Origin: Camarhynchus parvulus
Taxonomy: Eukaryota; Chordata; Aves; Passeriformes; Thraupidae
NCBI RefSeq assembly: GCF_901933205.1
Contig: NC_044572.1
Location: forward strand, 79,109,465 to 79,173,464
DNA length: 64,000 bases
Direction of reading: 5' to 3'
Of this stretch, positions 12,117 to 26,700 are shown one piece after another. Position numbers and translations under genes: made by a program. A model generated the notes under the pieces. That model saw nothing but the letters and a program-made list of their open reading frames with translations, was not told the origin of the DNA and searched no databases. How positions within the stretch are numbered: position 1 is the stretch's first letter; the number at the start of each line of letters is the position of its first letter.

Positions 12117-15100
12117 ATATTGATCTTCACATTATTTTTACATTGGGGTCAAATGAACATGGGATTGTAGAATTGAAAGGTTTTCTAAAGAACTGCCCTG
12201 AAACAAATTATTGTGCAATAATAAGGTGTGCAGAATAAAGCCTCAACTAACATGTTTCTCAAAAAACCAGTTAGTAGTCATACCAAAATTTTTGTCTGGA
12301 AATTTTCAACAAAATTGATGGAAAAATTATATTGAAACAATCTTGTAAATCTCTGCTGTTGGCCCAGTTTTTAAGCATATCTAGCAAGAAGAATTTGTTT
12401 TGGTGGGTTTAGTTTCTTTTGTTGGGGTTCTTGGCAGATTTAAACACTTGTTTATAGACTATTGGAAATTTTCTGAAAATCGTTCATGAAAATGTCACAG
12501 AGAACACTTTGTCACTGACTCCCTGCAACCTGGTTTTCATTCCGCAATACTTTTGTCTTGTCTTTTTTCCCCATCGTAGGATTACGCTATACAATATTTT
12601 CCAATGTATAAACCTTGCTTGAGTATCTCCAAGTATCATCAGTCTGACAGAAAAAGCTTTTCTAAGGATTTTTTAGTCTCAAAATCTAGTTAATAATAGT
12701 TAGCGTTTGGACTAGGCAATTCAGAAATTATATAATTCACAATATTTTTTAAAGTCACAACAATATTTAAAAATGCAATACTTCATTCTATTTTATTTTT
12801 ATTAGTCTCCATCTTGAAGGGAATTGCAGATAAGGTAAAATCAGCCCACTTGAACAAGCTCATAAGCAAGGTTGACAGTAGCAATTACAGATGAGAGACC
12901 TGGGCTCTTGATTCTCTACTGTTGGAACCACTGAGCATTCAGCTTTGTTTCAAGCACCAGATTTATATTTGTTGTCAAGCAGCACAATGCAGAGAGAGTT
13001 GCTGGAAGAATTTAAAATAGAATTCAAAAGTAGAATTAAATAACCCTTAATGTTCTAAATCTAAAAGCACTCAATATGTATTCAAACTTTGCAACACAAT
13101 CAAATGTGGATTTCTTCTTCTTACTATGTACAGGAAGAATGAGCAGATTTTAATCTGGTTTTCATGGTGCTAGAGATTTTACATCAGTCACTGCGCATTT
13201 AATTGTCCAAAATAAACATACATAAACACACATTTGGATATACCTGTTGATTTCCATTTTCTCTCTTTTGCCATTTTCTTCATCCTTCCTATTATTGACA
13301 GTACATTGCTGACAGATTTCAGTTTAAATATACGTTGTACTACACTCCCTGGTCATTGTTTCCCTCTTCTTGTTTTTTCCAGTTACTACGTCCCATAAAA
13401 AGCATGTTTCCTTTTCTTTCACCTTGTGATTAGTTCTCTTGGTTTATTAATTTTAACCATAATGCAAACCTTTCTGGAACCTATTATCTTTTATTTATTG
13501 CATAAGTCAACAATAAAAAATTAAGCTGTTCAGGCTCTGTTGGAAATTCTTGCATTTCTGTCCAGTTTTATATCATTACACTTCATATTGAACTGTTAAC
13601 AAGATTTCTGTTTTTTCATACTGTAAGGATACATTGATGCAATGACACAAATGACACTCAAAATGGTGAGGTGATATTCCCTAATATTTAAATAAAACTT
13701 GAGTAGTCTGATGCATTTCCTTGATTCAGCACTGTTTTCTGTAGTGTGTTGAAGGAGAAATTATTTGCCCACAAATTAATTTATAAAACTGTAGATTTAC
13801 CTACTTTGAGTTGAATTTCTTACTTCTGTCCTGATTCTTTCAAATTAGCTATACTTAAATTTATTATGATGATCATTTTTATAAGAAGTTTTTAAAACAC
13901 AATATCCTAATAAAATTATCAGAAATCTGAATATTTCAGAAGGAGACATTAACCATTGAAAGCAGTCTTTCTTTTGTTAAAGAACTGATGTGGCAGTTGC
14001 TTTCCTCTCTCCATTTGTCTCCAGTCCAGGTATTCTTTGGTTCCTCTGTCACCAATATTGCTATATAGCCCAATATATTTATTTGTCATTTTAATAAAAC
14101 CATAATCCTTGTCCCATTTTAATATTATTGGTTTCTAGGAATTTCTTCTGCAATTTGCATGTAGTTACGTTTTTCTATCATCATGTAATTTGAGTTTGTG
14201 TCTTTTTTGTACATTTTATTAAGATTCATTCATTTATTAAGAGTCATTTCAGTACTTTCTCATCCACATTAGTGAAATTTCCCTGGATTTTAATGGATAT
14301 GAATGTACTTTAAAATTTTAATATAGTTCAATAAGTATTTTAATATTTTATTAGATTTAAATATATATATATAGTGTATTTATTTATGTACTTTCAAAGG
14401 AGATACCTTCTATTCTTATGGCTTCTTACAATAAAATTGATCAACTGAAACCTCTTTTGATTTTTCAATATATTCTTATCAACTTAAATTAATTTGCAGT
14501 GTATTTCTGAAAACTGTACTTTCCACAGAGGCAACGTATGCAACCAAATGTTTTGGAACAGAGTGAATTGGCTCCATAAAAATTCATTCTATGCTTTCTA
14601 AACGTTTTTGCTTAAACCACATTTGAATTTCACATATGGAGGATCATCGTGTTAGATCTATTGGGGAAAACAAAACTGTTAAACCAGAAATTCTGGTTTT
14701 ATGACGAAAAGATGGACTCTGATATATAATGAGGGAAAGATGTCTGCAAAAATTGTACTTTGTTTACTGAGTCAATATAGCAACAGGGTGAGAATGAGCT
14801 TATTTCAATGTCATTTTAATTTAATTGTTCTTTTCAGTGGAATCAAATTCCTGAAATAATGTGATGCATCTGTGAAGAAGGCAAATTCAATTCTAAGATG
14901 CTCCAGGGCAAACATTTCCAAGAGAAGTAAGGAAGTTTTTGTGCCATTGTACAAGGTCCCACACCAAACTCATCTGGAAAACAGTTCTAGTCAGCCATAC
15001 TCAGTGAAAGAAACTGAAATGAGAAGAGCTGCATATAAGAGCACAAGAAACATCAGGAGAATGGGGAGTTCATAGTTGGAGAAGATTCTGGTAGAATGTC

Positions 15101-16771
15101 CTGTTTGTATGAGCGAAACAAAGATTCAAAAGGGGTATGATTCTGTCTTGGAATATGTTATAAGGGAAGCTCTTAGGAAAGAAGCTGTTAAAGCTAAATA
15201 TGAATGATGGCAAAAACACAAATGGGAGAGAACTGGTTATAATTAAACTGAGCACACATATTGGAAAATGCCTGACTATCAAAATAACAAAGTTCTGAAA
15301 AAACTCTCAAATCAGAAAAACAGGGTCAAAAATCTTGGTCCAAATTTTTGCCAAATAGGCTTCCAGATTCACCTCAGTATCACACAAAAAACTAAAATGT
15401 CAGAATAATGCTCAGTTCATTGTTATGTTTTGAGTGATTCTTTGTAGCTGCTCTGATTTGTAATGGCTCTTTTTTATTTACAACTAATATATTTGTGCTG
15501 CTTTGATTCTGAATAAATTTAATACCTTTAACTTGCTTTCAATGGTCAACATTTTTTAACTCTCTCTTCACTTGTACTTTATATTATATGCTAGTTTGCC
15601 ACCACTTTTTCCTGAAGGTTTTTGTTCCCTTCTGCCCACACTCTGAACTAAGGGAAAGAACATAAAATTTCAGAAAAGTTGTGGAACTTTCTCAAGTGGA
15701 CACACCACTTTTGAAAAACAATGCTATGATCGATTTTCATCTCAAATCCATTACATAGGGAAATCCAGAAGATGTATAAGCAAATAGCAACCAAAGGGCA
15801 GGATTATTAAAAACTAATACATTTCTGATAGTGACAAGTAAACATTACTTTACACTGAAATCATTACATGTTGTAGTGAGTGGCTGATATTTTAATTCTA
15901 CATGCTAAAGGACAAACCACATGCAGTTTGTTATGTACTTGCACAGTTTTCTCTACTGCCAATAATTTTCAATTGCCTAATAAAATTGTCATCAAAATGA
16001 CATGTAAATCACTGGGAAGGATCCACATGTTTAGCAAATAACATCAATATTTTTGGTTTTATTAATTTCCAGTGCTCTTTATTCATCGACTAATCAGAAC
16101 CACTTTTGGAAAAGAAACACAGGTAAATTCACTCAGGTTTGAAGAGAAAATGATAATCCACACTGTGATTATCTTCTGAATTGTTTAGAGAATTGGATTA
16201 ACAAATACACTGAAAGTATGTTGTTTAAATTGGAGTATCCTGGATCTTTCACATACAGATCACCAGAACAGGAGGTCAGCCTTTCTTGCTGTTCAGTATG
16301 CTGAACGATACCAAGGAAACAGGGATTCAAGACACCAAACATCCTGTTGATGTACATATCAGATATGAAGACAAAATCTGCCAGATGTATTTTCAGCTCT
16401 TCCATAGAGCTCAGTGCCTGAACTCAGTCAAATGTCATAGGAAAGTTTCATCTCTCAGGATCTTTCTTCTGTAAAATAGTTGAGGCAAGTTCTGAAACTT
16501 CAACAGAGGGAATACAGAAAACTGACTGAAATGCAATACTGTAAACATCTTCTGAGAAGTGCAAAGGCACAGGATAGGTGAGGTAAGACCCCTTTGAAAG
16601 TTCCCCAACCAAAAGTATATAATAAAAATACTTCCAGGAAACTGCATTTTTTACAGTACAGGTTGTGAGTGGATAGAAGACAGAGTGAACATATGCCACA
16701 CTACAGGAATCTGCTGCTCTGAACTACTCTAGCTGCCATTAGATCTTCCAGCACTGCTTAATTTCTTTAAA
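12117..16771. other. AT-rich non-coding DNA, no gene seen
   Basis: This is one of the most AT-rich parts of the window. No open frame exceeds 83 codons and none is recognised. It holds small AT runs (for example TATATATATA near 14360-14374) and one perfect 9+1+9 inverted repeat at 14681-14699. No mobile element is recognisable. Confidence 0.55.
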
Positions 16772-16795
16772 TTTTATTTTATTTTATTTTATTTA
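16772..16795. repeat. Short (ATTTT)n array
   Basis: About four to five copies of ATTTT run directly into AT-rich sequence. Low complexity, with no flanking element recognised. Confidence 0.8.
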
Positions 16796-19700
16796 AAAAT
16801 AATATCTCTAATGCATTGCAACCTCTGAGCTGCTCTGAATTTCTGAACCACCAGTAGTTCCGTGGCAAGTGTTACTTGACAGTATTGGCGGACTCATTGC
16901 AGCCTGGACCCTTAGGCTTCTATCAGGTAGTTTATTTCTCACAACAGAATGATTTCTGTCCTATTTAAATGTTTCCAATTTATGTCTATAAAGCACCATG
17001 CCTTGAAACTAGTTCATTAACTTTATGTGCAGCAGTCACACAGATGTTATAGCAACACTTGTGATGAATGCCTAAAACATGGCTGAAAAAATTATATTCT
17101 TATTAAGACAAATAAGATTATTAAATAATTGGTACCTGTCTGTCATATATCATAGCTGAGATTTAAGTCCGCAATCAAAACTTACACATTTGTAACAATT
17201 ATCAAGCACACTAACTGAAAACACAATGACATGCAGACATGTATATATGTGTATCCATATATATGCTTATAAAATGTGAGTTTCAAACAGCAGTTCTAAA
17301 AATTGTATAATTTAAGTTCCTTAGGAACGGTGCCACCAACTTTCTGAATTTTATTTTTTTGGCCTTTTTTTTGCCTTTTTTTTTTTGGCTTTGCAGGGAG
17401 CTACTTCTTGAAAGCAGCTACCAGGGACTCAGTATTTTTTTGAAAACGTTCAGGATAAATATTAACTCAGAATACTCTCTGGAGATATTAATTTCTGGTA
17501 AAGCATGGCTGGTAAAGCAGAGTAGTGCTTAAAGTAGTAATACATACTTGCATAGTGTAGCCTGTCATATCATAAAAATGTGGATGGAGGTTCATGAACT
17601 CTTTCAGAAGAAAACAAAAAAGTTTTAGCATTTAAATAAAAAATTTATTATGTCAGTTACTGATTGGAATATATGTCAGCTACTGCTTGTATTGTTTGGA
17701 ATATTTTGTCAAATGTGTTTGAATGTTTGTTGACAAAAACATGAGAATGAAATCAGTTTTCCATGGGCAGAGTAGATTTGTAGAGTTCAGGAATAAATTA
17801 CAGAATATCATAATCACTCCTCTCTTATCCCTCTCTGTTTCAGGTGAACATTTTTACAGGTCATTTTTCCTACCTTTTTTTTTAACTTGGTATTGCTACT
17901 ATCCACATCTTGCCATTCAGTGCTGATACTTTTACTTCTTTCACCCACATCACCCTACCTCAGATCACACTTCTATCTGTGACACTTCATTTCTCTTTTA
18001 CAGATCCCCATTTTATCAAGCCAGTTGCTTTCCCAGCCTCTTCATCCTGCTAATAACCTTTCTTTTCCTCTCAAAGATATTATCTTCTTAATTCTTCTCT
18101 CTAGAATTCTTTCCTATGTCTCCTGAATTTATGCTTCTGGACAAAAAAGAAATTGATTAGTTAAGGTCAAAGTTTTTTAAATCAAAGAACTTTAATGTAT
18201 ATCTAAATGCAAAATTAAAAAGCTATACTTGTGCACTAGACAGATTTAAGATAGCTATAAATCTGTATGTGTTCCTGTAAAATCCCTCTATTTTTTCAGT
18301 TAATCACTCTTCAATATTCTCAGTTAGCAGTAAGGCTTCAAAATAAAACTTCACATATATATCATAGCTTTATTGGAGGGGGAGAGGGGAAGTTTGCCTA
18401 TTTAGTGGGTTGTAATTTTTAGATGAATCTAAATGATGCATCAGAACAGAAAAGAGAGCACAGTTACAGATATAAAGCCACATCTAAACAGATCACATAA
18501 GATCAAACTTCAGGATATTTCACAATTTGAGCATAGTCTGAAGACAGTTGAAATTAATTTCAAAATTATATTGCAGCTAAGTCACTCCAATTTTAACTTT
18601 TTCAAAATCTTCCTTGCATCACCCCCACTCAAAAGATGTTTGCCACAGATCTTTGTGACAGCTTGCTTCTTTATGCGACATGAAAAATGAGTGGGGGGAT
18701 GGTGTAATGTTGTGGGTTTGATCCTGATCTTTTCCCAAGAAAGTCGGCTGTTCTCTTGCAGATGTATGGGGTGAGTCTAAATGTTACCAGGCAGCTGTCC
18801 AGTCCAGCACCTTATCTACATCACTGCTTCATAGGAACATCTAGAAACTTCACTGAAAATTATTATGCAATAAACTTTCATAAGAAAGAAAATTATTAGT
18901 GGTCTGCTGCTTTTTAATTCTGTTAAAAGCATAAGGAAAACATTGCTAGAAAATTTTGTGTGGCTTCTTGCGGTGAGTTGTATCACAGATTATTTCTCTA
19001 CAAAATAGCTGTTCAGCAATGCCAACTGATGTTAAACATCTATATTTTTAATATTCTATGTCTCAGATGACAAATTATTCTTAACATGTGAACTCTTAGA
19101 AAGCTGGACTTGTTGAAATAAGAGTATTTTTTCCTTTAAGCTAAATGAAAATGCCACTTCCCTCCTCTCAGCATGCTGAACACCTGCAATGTAAGGTGGA
19201 AATTAGATCTGGGCCTTAAAAACAATTCTGTATCTAAAAGATTCTCAGAAACTGAAATACCTGGCAAGTATCTTGATGACAGGTAGCAGGAAAGAGCGGA
19301 GGTCTTTGAAAGAAAATATTATCTGAAAAAGGTAAAACTTTAAAAAAGGCAGCCTGAATTTGAAATACAGCTGAGATGCAGTAGGTTGATTTCCTAATAA
19401 ATAAGAGGGGTCTTTTTTAAACAGTCTAGAAAATTATAAACATTTTTTCTCAATTGTTTTTAAGTGAGATTCCTTAACAATCTTTGTGACTCACTCTCTG
19501 GGAAAGAATAACACATACGAAGGTCAATGGCAAAGTTCACCTCACTTTAATAGCTTAAAAATTAATTAAAAATTAAGTTCATTCGGAGCTGACATTTCTC
19601 TGTCTTAAAATATTTGTATGAAGTAACGCTAAGGTACAATTAAAAACTTTTTAGCATATGAAAAAGCACAAATCTTAATACACCTTCAAAATCTTAAACA

Positions 19701-20598
19701 TCCTAATCATTCAATAATAGAATATTTTTTCTAACACAATTTCATTACAATTGCTAAACCTGAAAATTATCTGCATTGTCTGTTAGCACCTTAAGAAAGA
19801 CATCTCTTCCTACCTGACTTTCCAGCTCTTCAACCTTTCTCCAAGAAATTGCACGGGACTGAAGTCTAAGAATGAGTTGCATCATAATCAATTAAAAATA
19901 AGACCCTGCTGCAATGGTGCACCAAAACTTTATGTGTGGTCTTATTACAATGAAAAATGTTCTGATTTAGCTATTACTGAAGTCAAATAGTTTTTTACAA
20001 CTTTCCAGTGCTCACTTCATAGTACTTGTGCTATGTAAGAATAGCAGTACATCATGCTATTAACTGAAAAATTGGAAGCCCCAGCTGGTCAATTAGAGAA
20101 AAAATGCCATCAATTTTAAGCATTTTTTATTAAAGCCAGAATCTCTAACTTCGAACATGCTAAGAAGCCATCCAGAATGTACAGGAATTTTAAAAAATAA
20201 TTTTTTTAAAATTCTATTTTCTTTATGATTTTCTTTTCCTAGGCATGTTTTCAGAGATGTTTTCCTCTGGATATTCCCAAGAGAAGTAAACCCCTTCCCA
20301 TCACTATGAAATTGATTCAACCATAAATCCAGAAACTGACTCCTTTGATATTTTGACTTATTTTTTCTTCTTAACCTTGTAGAAAATGGAAATCTGCTAC
20401 CCCATTTGGTACTTGGATATTCTTTTCTATATAGTGATCAAGCCTTGCCATCTGGTCAAGATGAGTGATGGTCCATACTTCTTAAAAAATCACAACTGAC
20501 CTCTCAGCCGCACTGTCAAAGACCACACAAAGATGAAATTTCAGTGACATTCATCTGCTTTGTATTTGCACTCCAGCTGATGCAGGTATCATGACTGC
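16796..20598. other. AT-rich non-coding DNA, no gene seen
   Basis: Contains T-rich runs at about 17350-17392 and only short open frames (85 codons at most). No recognisable gene, RNA gene or mobile element. Confidence 0.5.
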
Positions 20599-20636
20599 AT
20601 TTTTTCAGCTCAGATGTATTTTTTCAGCTCAGACTT
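20599..20636. repeat. 19-bp tandem duplication
   Basis: Two adjacent 19-bp units share ATTTTTTCAGCTCAGA and differ only in the last bases. This is a simple local duplication. Confidence 0.85.
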
Positions 20637-21084
20637 ACATTTCAGTTCAGCTCTGTAGTACACAACTGCCCTAATTTAAAAGCATATATAAATTTTTCCT
20701 CATAAGCTGAAAAATGTGGAAGGGTGGATAAGAGCTGACAGACTGACATGTGTTTTTACCGAAATTAAAGCATTGAAGTTCATCACTCTTGAAGTGAAGC
20801 ATTAATCCATTCTTTTCCTCAGCCTACATTTTTTTAACCTATATAGGAAGAATTTAAAGAGTGAGCTGTTACTAAGATCATTAAATATGTTACCATGATC
20901 AAACAGAATGAGAGAATACTCTTTGTCATGTCATTTTCTGACTGCAATCTCTGTTTAGCTCTTGTTGGGATGACAAGGCACTGCTGCTTTTGCTGGTTCT
21001 GCAATTGAGAATTGCTATTATGATATGAGTTGTGTTTCTGGGAACTATGTTTAATCCAATTTTCCACTGGTTGGAAAACTTTTA

Positions 21085-21270
21085 CTCCACAGACTGTTCA
21101 TCCCTTGGAACAGGCTGCCTAGGGAAGTGGTTGAGTTACCCAAAAGATATGAAGATGTGGTACTTGGAGACATGGTGTTGTGGCCTGGGAAGTGCTGTGT
21201 TAATGGTTGGACTCAGTGATCTTGGAGGCCATTTTCAACCTAGATGACTCTATGATTCTGTGATTCTGTA
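21085..21270 (+). mobile_element. CR1 LINE 3' tail fragment
   Basis: This is a short CR1 3' end in plus orientation. Conserved blocks are CTTGGAACAGGCTGCC and AGGGAAGTGG near 21103-21130, GGTTGGACTCAGTGATCTTGG near 21204-21225, TTTTCAACCTAGATGA, and the octamer tail CTATGATTCTGTGATTCTG at 21250-21268. The body differs from the 7047-7456 copy and fits another CR1 subfamily, in which the CACTTGGAGACATGG-like block precedes the tail. It has no coding capacity. Confidence 0.85.
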
Positions 21271-22862
21271 AGGATGAGTATGCAGAGGAAATAAATATAT
21301 GCTTCATTTTCTGTAACTGGGGTTTGGTGGCATGGATGGGGCCAGCTGTAGCTCAGTACTGCTGGGGACAACGCACTGTCACCTGTCCTCAGCCCTAACA
21401 GCTCACAGTGTCATGACTGCCCTAAGCCAGGTGGCTATGAGGTGGGGAAGGCTGCAGGACTTGGCCCATGCCAGTATCCTGAAAAAGAGTTTTATCCTTT
21501 AAGAACTTGTGCAAGGCGCTGCTTCAGTTTTCCCTGCAGGAGTTTGTTCCCTGGACAAGGCTCCCCTCTCACATCCACCAACAGCTCACAGCATGCACCG
21601 TGCCCAGCTCAGCACAGACACCTCAATCAGTGTAATAGCTGAGCTGTCTGGTAAAAAAAACACCCAGAACAATAAACAAGAAACAAATCCCAAACAACAA
21701 CCAAAAATCCAATCAACAAATAAATCTGCTTTACTTCCAACTTTTCTCTCCTTGCTTGGAAAGCGTATTACACTACTACTTTGTCTCTTCCCTCCAGGCT
21801 TCTGACAGAGCACATGCCTTTGTTTTCACACATACTGTTTACCTTTTAAAAGCGCTCCTCTCAGTGTCATGCTGTTTTCTGAATTTTGTCCTTTATCTCA
21901 GTGTATGTGCTCTGCAGAGGCCAGAAGCTTGGGAAAAGTCATGAATTCTTTTCCTAACTAGAAGTGTCAAAGCTGCTGCACATACATCTTTTCACATATA
22001 ATTTTGTATTTGGGATTCAGCCCTGACAGCCTTCTCAACTCAAAATATTAGCACTGGGACTGATGAACTGCACAAACATATCCTGAGTTTGATGGAATAT
22101 TCACACATTTTAGATTCTACTTGGTAAAATAAAAGGCTCAGGGACAAGACAACAGCTTTTTCTTATAAAATTATTTAAATAATCAAAAAAAAATCAATAA
22201 CAAAAGTACAACCACTGATTTTCCATACCCTGGTCATATTTCTGATCTTGGTCAAAGTGACTGTAGCACTGTAGCACTGAGATAAGATCCAGTACAGCCT
22301 TGAGAATTCCAGGATAGTAACATTTATCACTAGTGATGCAGGAGGAGGTTTTTTGATGATTGTGGGCACATTACCACCACAAGCGTGGCAAATGGAGAAG
22401 TTTCTGCAAAAGATCATGGGACAAACACCTTCCACAGAAGATGTCAGTCCCAAATTCCTTCTTGCTTCGAGAAGAATTACACTAGAAAAATCCTACCCTT
22501 CTACTCCGTTCCTGCATAGGCTCCTCACAATGGACTTTGTCCCAGTAGATGAACTCCACTCTCCTGTAAAAGTTTCTCCTCCTTCATCCTTTCCAGCCCA
22601 CAGCATATTACACAAGTTCAGATTTTTTTAATCTGAAAGAGGATGACCCTGGTGGCTTTTCTTGGAGTATATCTGGGGTGAGACATAAAAGGGGTTTGTT
22701 CTTCCTGAGCAATAGCTGGAAACAGAAGAGTGCATACAGAGTGCAGAAGTCTACTCTCTTATCTGCCATTACCTCAGTTCCTTGCATTGCAAAGCCAAAG
22801 CTCACAGTCTGTGTATGAAGAGGTTTGGATTGCACTCTTTATCTTGCTTTTTTGTGTCCCAG
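21271..22862. other. Mixed spacer with GC-richer and A/C-rich parts
   Basis: The stretch 21300-21640 is GC-richer than its surroundings (many CAGCTCA and GGCTGCAGG words). An A/C-rich low-complexity stretch follows at 21650-21725. The overlapping 98- and 66-codon plus frames have no recognised content. The pattern could be an eroded retroposon with an A-rich 3' side, but I cannot name one. The stretch 21726-22862 holds nothing I recognise. Confidence 0.4.
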
Positions 22863-22953
22863 TGAATCATAAAATTCTTTAGGCTGGGAAAAAAATCAGA
22901 TAATTAAGTTCAACCATTAACCTAGCCCTTCCTAGTCCGCCACTAAACATTTG
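22863..22953 (-). mobile_element. CR1 LINE 3' tail fragment
   Basis: This is a very short CR1 3' end on the minus strand. Read on the plus strand, it gives the reverse-complement tail GAATCATAAAATTCTTTAGG, then the TTCAACCATTAACCTAGCCC and CCACTAAACATTTG blocks typical of one CR1 subfamily. It is about 90 bp and diverged. The identification rests on the ordered blocks. Confidence 0.75.
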
Positions 22954-23283
22954 TTTTTAGTATATATATAATGTGTGTGATGGCTTCCAATTCAGAGAAA
23001 TACGACTTTGTAAGAGTCTGATGCTATGTCAAATACTAAAGACAAAAGAGTTGATGTTGTTTTATCACTACATAGCAGAATCATTTACGGGGACTACACC
23101 TATTTGCTGAAGAGCAGCCGCTTGTGTTTTGCCAGTGCAGCATTGACAAAGTTGTTTCCCTTCTGAAGACTTGTCTCTCACCATTCTGAGTAGTTTATAT
23201 CAGTAATTGTGAAGATGTTCTGAATTTGCTTGGTTTTTCTCAGTCTCCAGCTCAGCAGCTAATCCTGGTTCCTCTTCAGAGAG
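22954..23283. other. Unique spacer, no gene seen
   Basis: AT-rich sequence between two CR1-like pieces, with a short TATATATA run near 22960. Nothing else is recognised. Confidence 0.5.
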
Positions 23284-23445
23284 CCACAGAATAGAGACCT
23301 GGGTAAGCTTGCGTTGCCTGGGACATCTGGACATCATCTGGTCCCTCTCATCACTCAGAGGACAGCTTGGACACCGTGCCCAAAGGCATTGGAGGGCTGT
23401 GACCTGCCTGGTTTGGCATTCTCCTGAAATGAGCAGTCCAGCATT
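23284..23445 (-). mobile_element. Possible highly diverged CR1 tail
   Basis: On the plus strand the order CCACAGAATAG, then ACATCATCTGGTCCCTC, then a GTGCCCAAAGGCATTGG-like block follows the layout of a minus-strand CR1 3' end (tail, ATCATCTAGTCC block, GCCC block). The matches are loose and partly low in information. The segment is GC-richer than its flanks. Chance similarity or another old repeat is possible. Confidence 0.4.
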
Positions 23446-23650
23446 CAGTCTCTGATGAGGGAGAGTCTCATCACAAATAGTAGGTCAGAACTTTTCTCTA
23501 ATAGTTTTTTCAAACTTTTCACTGAAATGTTCTGTGCAGAAAGTCTGAATAATTAGTGAGGTTACATCCCTTTTGACAACTATTCACTTATTCCACACAT
23601 AGGAAAAGAAATAATTCTAAGTATTTATATACACATATCCAATACTTTAC

Positions 23651-23655
<5 letters not shown>

Positions 23656-23704
<49 letters not shown>
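23656..23704. repeat. (TA)n dinucleotide microsatellite
   Basis: 49 bp of uninterrupted alternating TA, flanked by GTG and GTAA. Long TA runs are unstable in length and can extrude cruciforms. No mobile element adjoins it. Confidence 0.97.
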
Positions 23705-23707
<3 letters not shown>

Positions 23708-26700
23708 ATATTTATGCAGCATGGAAAATTGCTTAGGATTGCCCTTTGATTTACATTTTTTTTATTGCAATCCTTTTAACATAGCTACCAGAAATGGTCA
23801 GTTAGAATAAATAACAAGAAAACAAGCTACCAGAGAGCACAGTAGTGAGAGCATAAATTGTAATATTAGCTTTCAATTAATGTTTAAATTTGTTTTAATA
23901 GCTGTTTTTCTGATTACCAAAATAAGCACCGGTTAAAAGCTCAAGTTCTAGTCGTGAATAATTGTACATGAACGGATACAGATGTCTTTTAGGAGAAAAA
24001 AAATTAAGCATGCAATTTTATGAGTAACTAGGGAAAAGAAACAAGATTGGAAAACATACAAAACATATACATGTTGTCAAATGTGTGTAATTGTCATTGT
24101 ATAAAGAACTTGAAATTCTGCTTTTTTAAATTAATAACAAAAGCATTTTTACAAGTAACACTTTATGAATACTGCTCATAATTATGTATGCATGTGATAT
24201 ATATGTGCAAAGGAACAGTATACATCTCATTTATATGCTATGGATAGGATACATCTGTTTATACAAACACATATATTTTCTGTCCTTATGTTTAAATATG
24301 AGAGTCCTGTAAATTAGAACTTTTTACTTAAAACATTTTTAAAAGTAGTCATATGATTAGCAAAATTCAAGAAATTATCATGTATTTTTGTTGATAAACC
24401 CTTGAGAGAAATTTATTCCTGGTTAATTGGTGTTACCTGTAAAATTGAAATGAAAGTGTCTTCCCAGTCTATCAGATAATCATTATTACAGCAATTTCTA
24501 AAGTAACCTCATATCTACATAGGACTGGTGACACAGATATTGTCTTGAATATCAAATACATTTATATTTTAAAATTATCATCTAGGTTATTATGCAATAT
24601 GTTCTCATAATAAGCTTTGTGCCTCAAAATATTTAGGGCATGTAGCTGAATCCATGCAAACTCTCAGTTCACATTAGTCAATTAAAGAAATTATTAATAG
24701 AGGAAATCAGAGGAGATTTTATTTTTTCCTACAATGTAACCATTCAGAATGTGGCAGCAAAAACAGTCAACAACACAGTTTTGAGATCAGGACACCTGCA
24801 ACACAAAAAAAAAATTAGTTAAACTTCACTGTGTAATATTCTTTCACTTTGTTTCTTACTTGGATTCTGCAATTCAGAAAAAACAAACAGACAAACAAAC
24901 CAATAAACATTTAAATTCCAGTAGCTAAAACTCTTACCTTCATAAGAATATCAGGGAAATAATGCAAGATTTTCAAGAAATTAAGGCAAATAATCATTGA
25001 ACACCAGGTACATATAGTCATAAAACATTTAACCGAGTCAGGATTGCAAGAAAATGGCCAGGGAGAGAGAACATGAGCTACGCAGCAGTTTCACAATATG
25101 TGCAATTTTACTGAGCCTTTAATAATATTTACCACCTCTATTTTTTCCTCTTCAGCCACATTTTTCATCATTACCATCACTTCTTCACTTTACAAGACAA
25201 TGTGGATGCAACAGGTGAGAACCAGTGGAACAGAAAGGGTTTTAATGCTAATTAGTCAAAAATTAAATATGTAAATCACCATGACTTCTGTTCTTTCAAG
25301 GATAAAGCAGAACATAAGTTACCTGTTTTCCAATTTTGTATGCCATAAGCTGCTCTTTTGCTTCAGTTAATTTATGATTTGTTCCTTGATTATGAGCCTT
25401 TGAGAAAGGCTATAAATTGGTGTGAAACAAATGGATTAGCCAGGAAAGAAAGATGCATTCTGCTTTGAAGAAGAAAAACTCAGAAAGTTAAAAACAAAAA
25501 AGGTGTGTTGAGCAAGCTCTACAATAATTTGACATTCCAGGACAGGCATCTGGGTACCATGTGTAGAATAAACCCACTGCTCAAATATATCATGCCCAAC
25601 ACTTCCCACTCTCCCTTGCTTGCTGTGTGGCTTTGATACAGATGATAAAACCTACTACACTCGTGACTGTGCCACTGCTGGAGACTTAGTTGTGGGATTT
25701 CCCCTCAGCCCCTTGTTTGTCACAATTTTCCACATTGCATTCTCAGACTTATCCCAAAGCTGGCAGTTAGGAAGCTAAATTGTAAGATTTATTAGACAGC
25801 TTTCTCCCTTCCTTCTTTCCTCTCTATACCTCACCACCCTCTTCCCCATACACATTCCCCCATATGAGTAGGAATGATCCCTTTATAATGGGATGAACTT
25901 CCATCTCCCATGTGTAAAATCAGTGGCTTGGTATTTCCTTTGCTAAATGATCATAGATGTGCAACTCTCTTCCATTTTCTTCAGTTTCTTCACCCATTTA
26001 CTACCTTTTAGCTGAGGCTTCTGAGCATCCTGTGGCATCTTTCTCCAGACATTTCTGTTGTTGAGAGCAGGACTGGCTCTCTGCTAACAACCACTGCTTC
26101 CCAGTGAGCCTGCAAGTGGCTAATGCCCATTGCGGCGCTGTTACCAGTGCATTGTGTAAGTGCCATTCAGCTCTGACCTTTCTGGTCACCTTAAACTGGG
26201 AACTGCAAAGGTAGTTCTGCTAGGAAACTCTTAAATCCCTGCAAAACTTTCAAGCTTTTACTGGAAATGTTCCATTTCTTGAGCCTGCCCACACAGCAAC
26301 AATGTGTTCAAAATACAGCCATTAACAGAACTGCAAACAATTTAAAAGTCAAAGAAGTTATGTTGAATAAGACTCACTCTTATTTTGTGGTACTTCAGGA
26401 TTTAATCAACAGTGTTTTCTGACTAAGTAAAATCAGCAGAAAATAAGCCCATCAGGATTAGATGCTGTGAAAAAAACTATTAACCTATGTTTAAATGCAC
26501 GCTGATTTAGGTCTCAAAGCAGTACACAGGAGTTACAAGTGATTGCTATGGGTAATAAAGAGTGGAAGTTTAGCAGTCATTCTCTATATTTAGAACAAAT
26601 GTTTTCTGTTTTAAGTTAATTCAGCAGTTGTGGAAGCAGATACTGAAGCTTTAGTGGCATTGAAATGATTGAAACTATGAAATCTACATTTCTTTTATTT

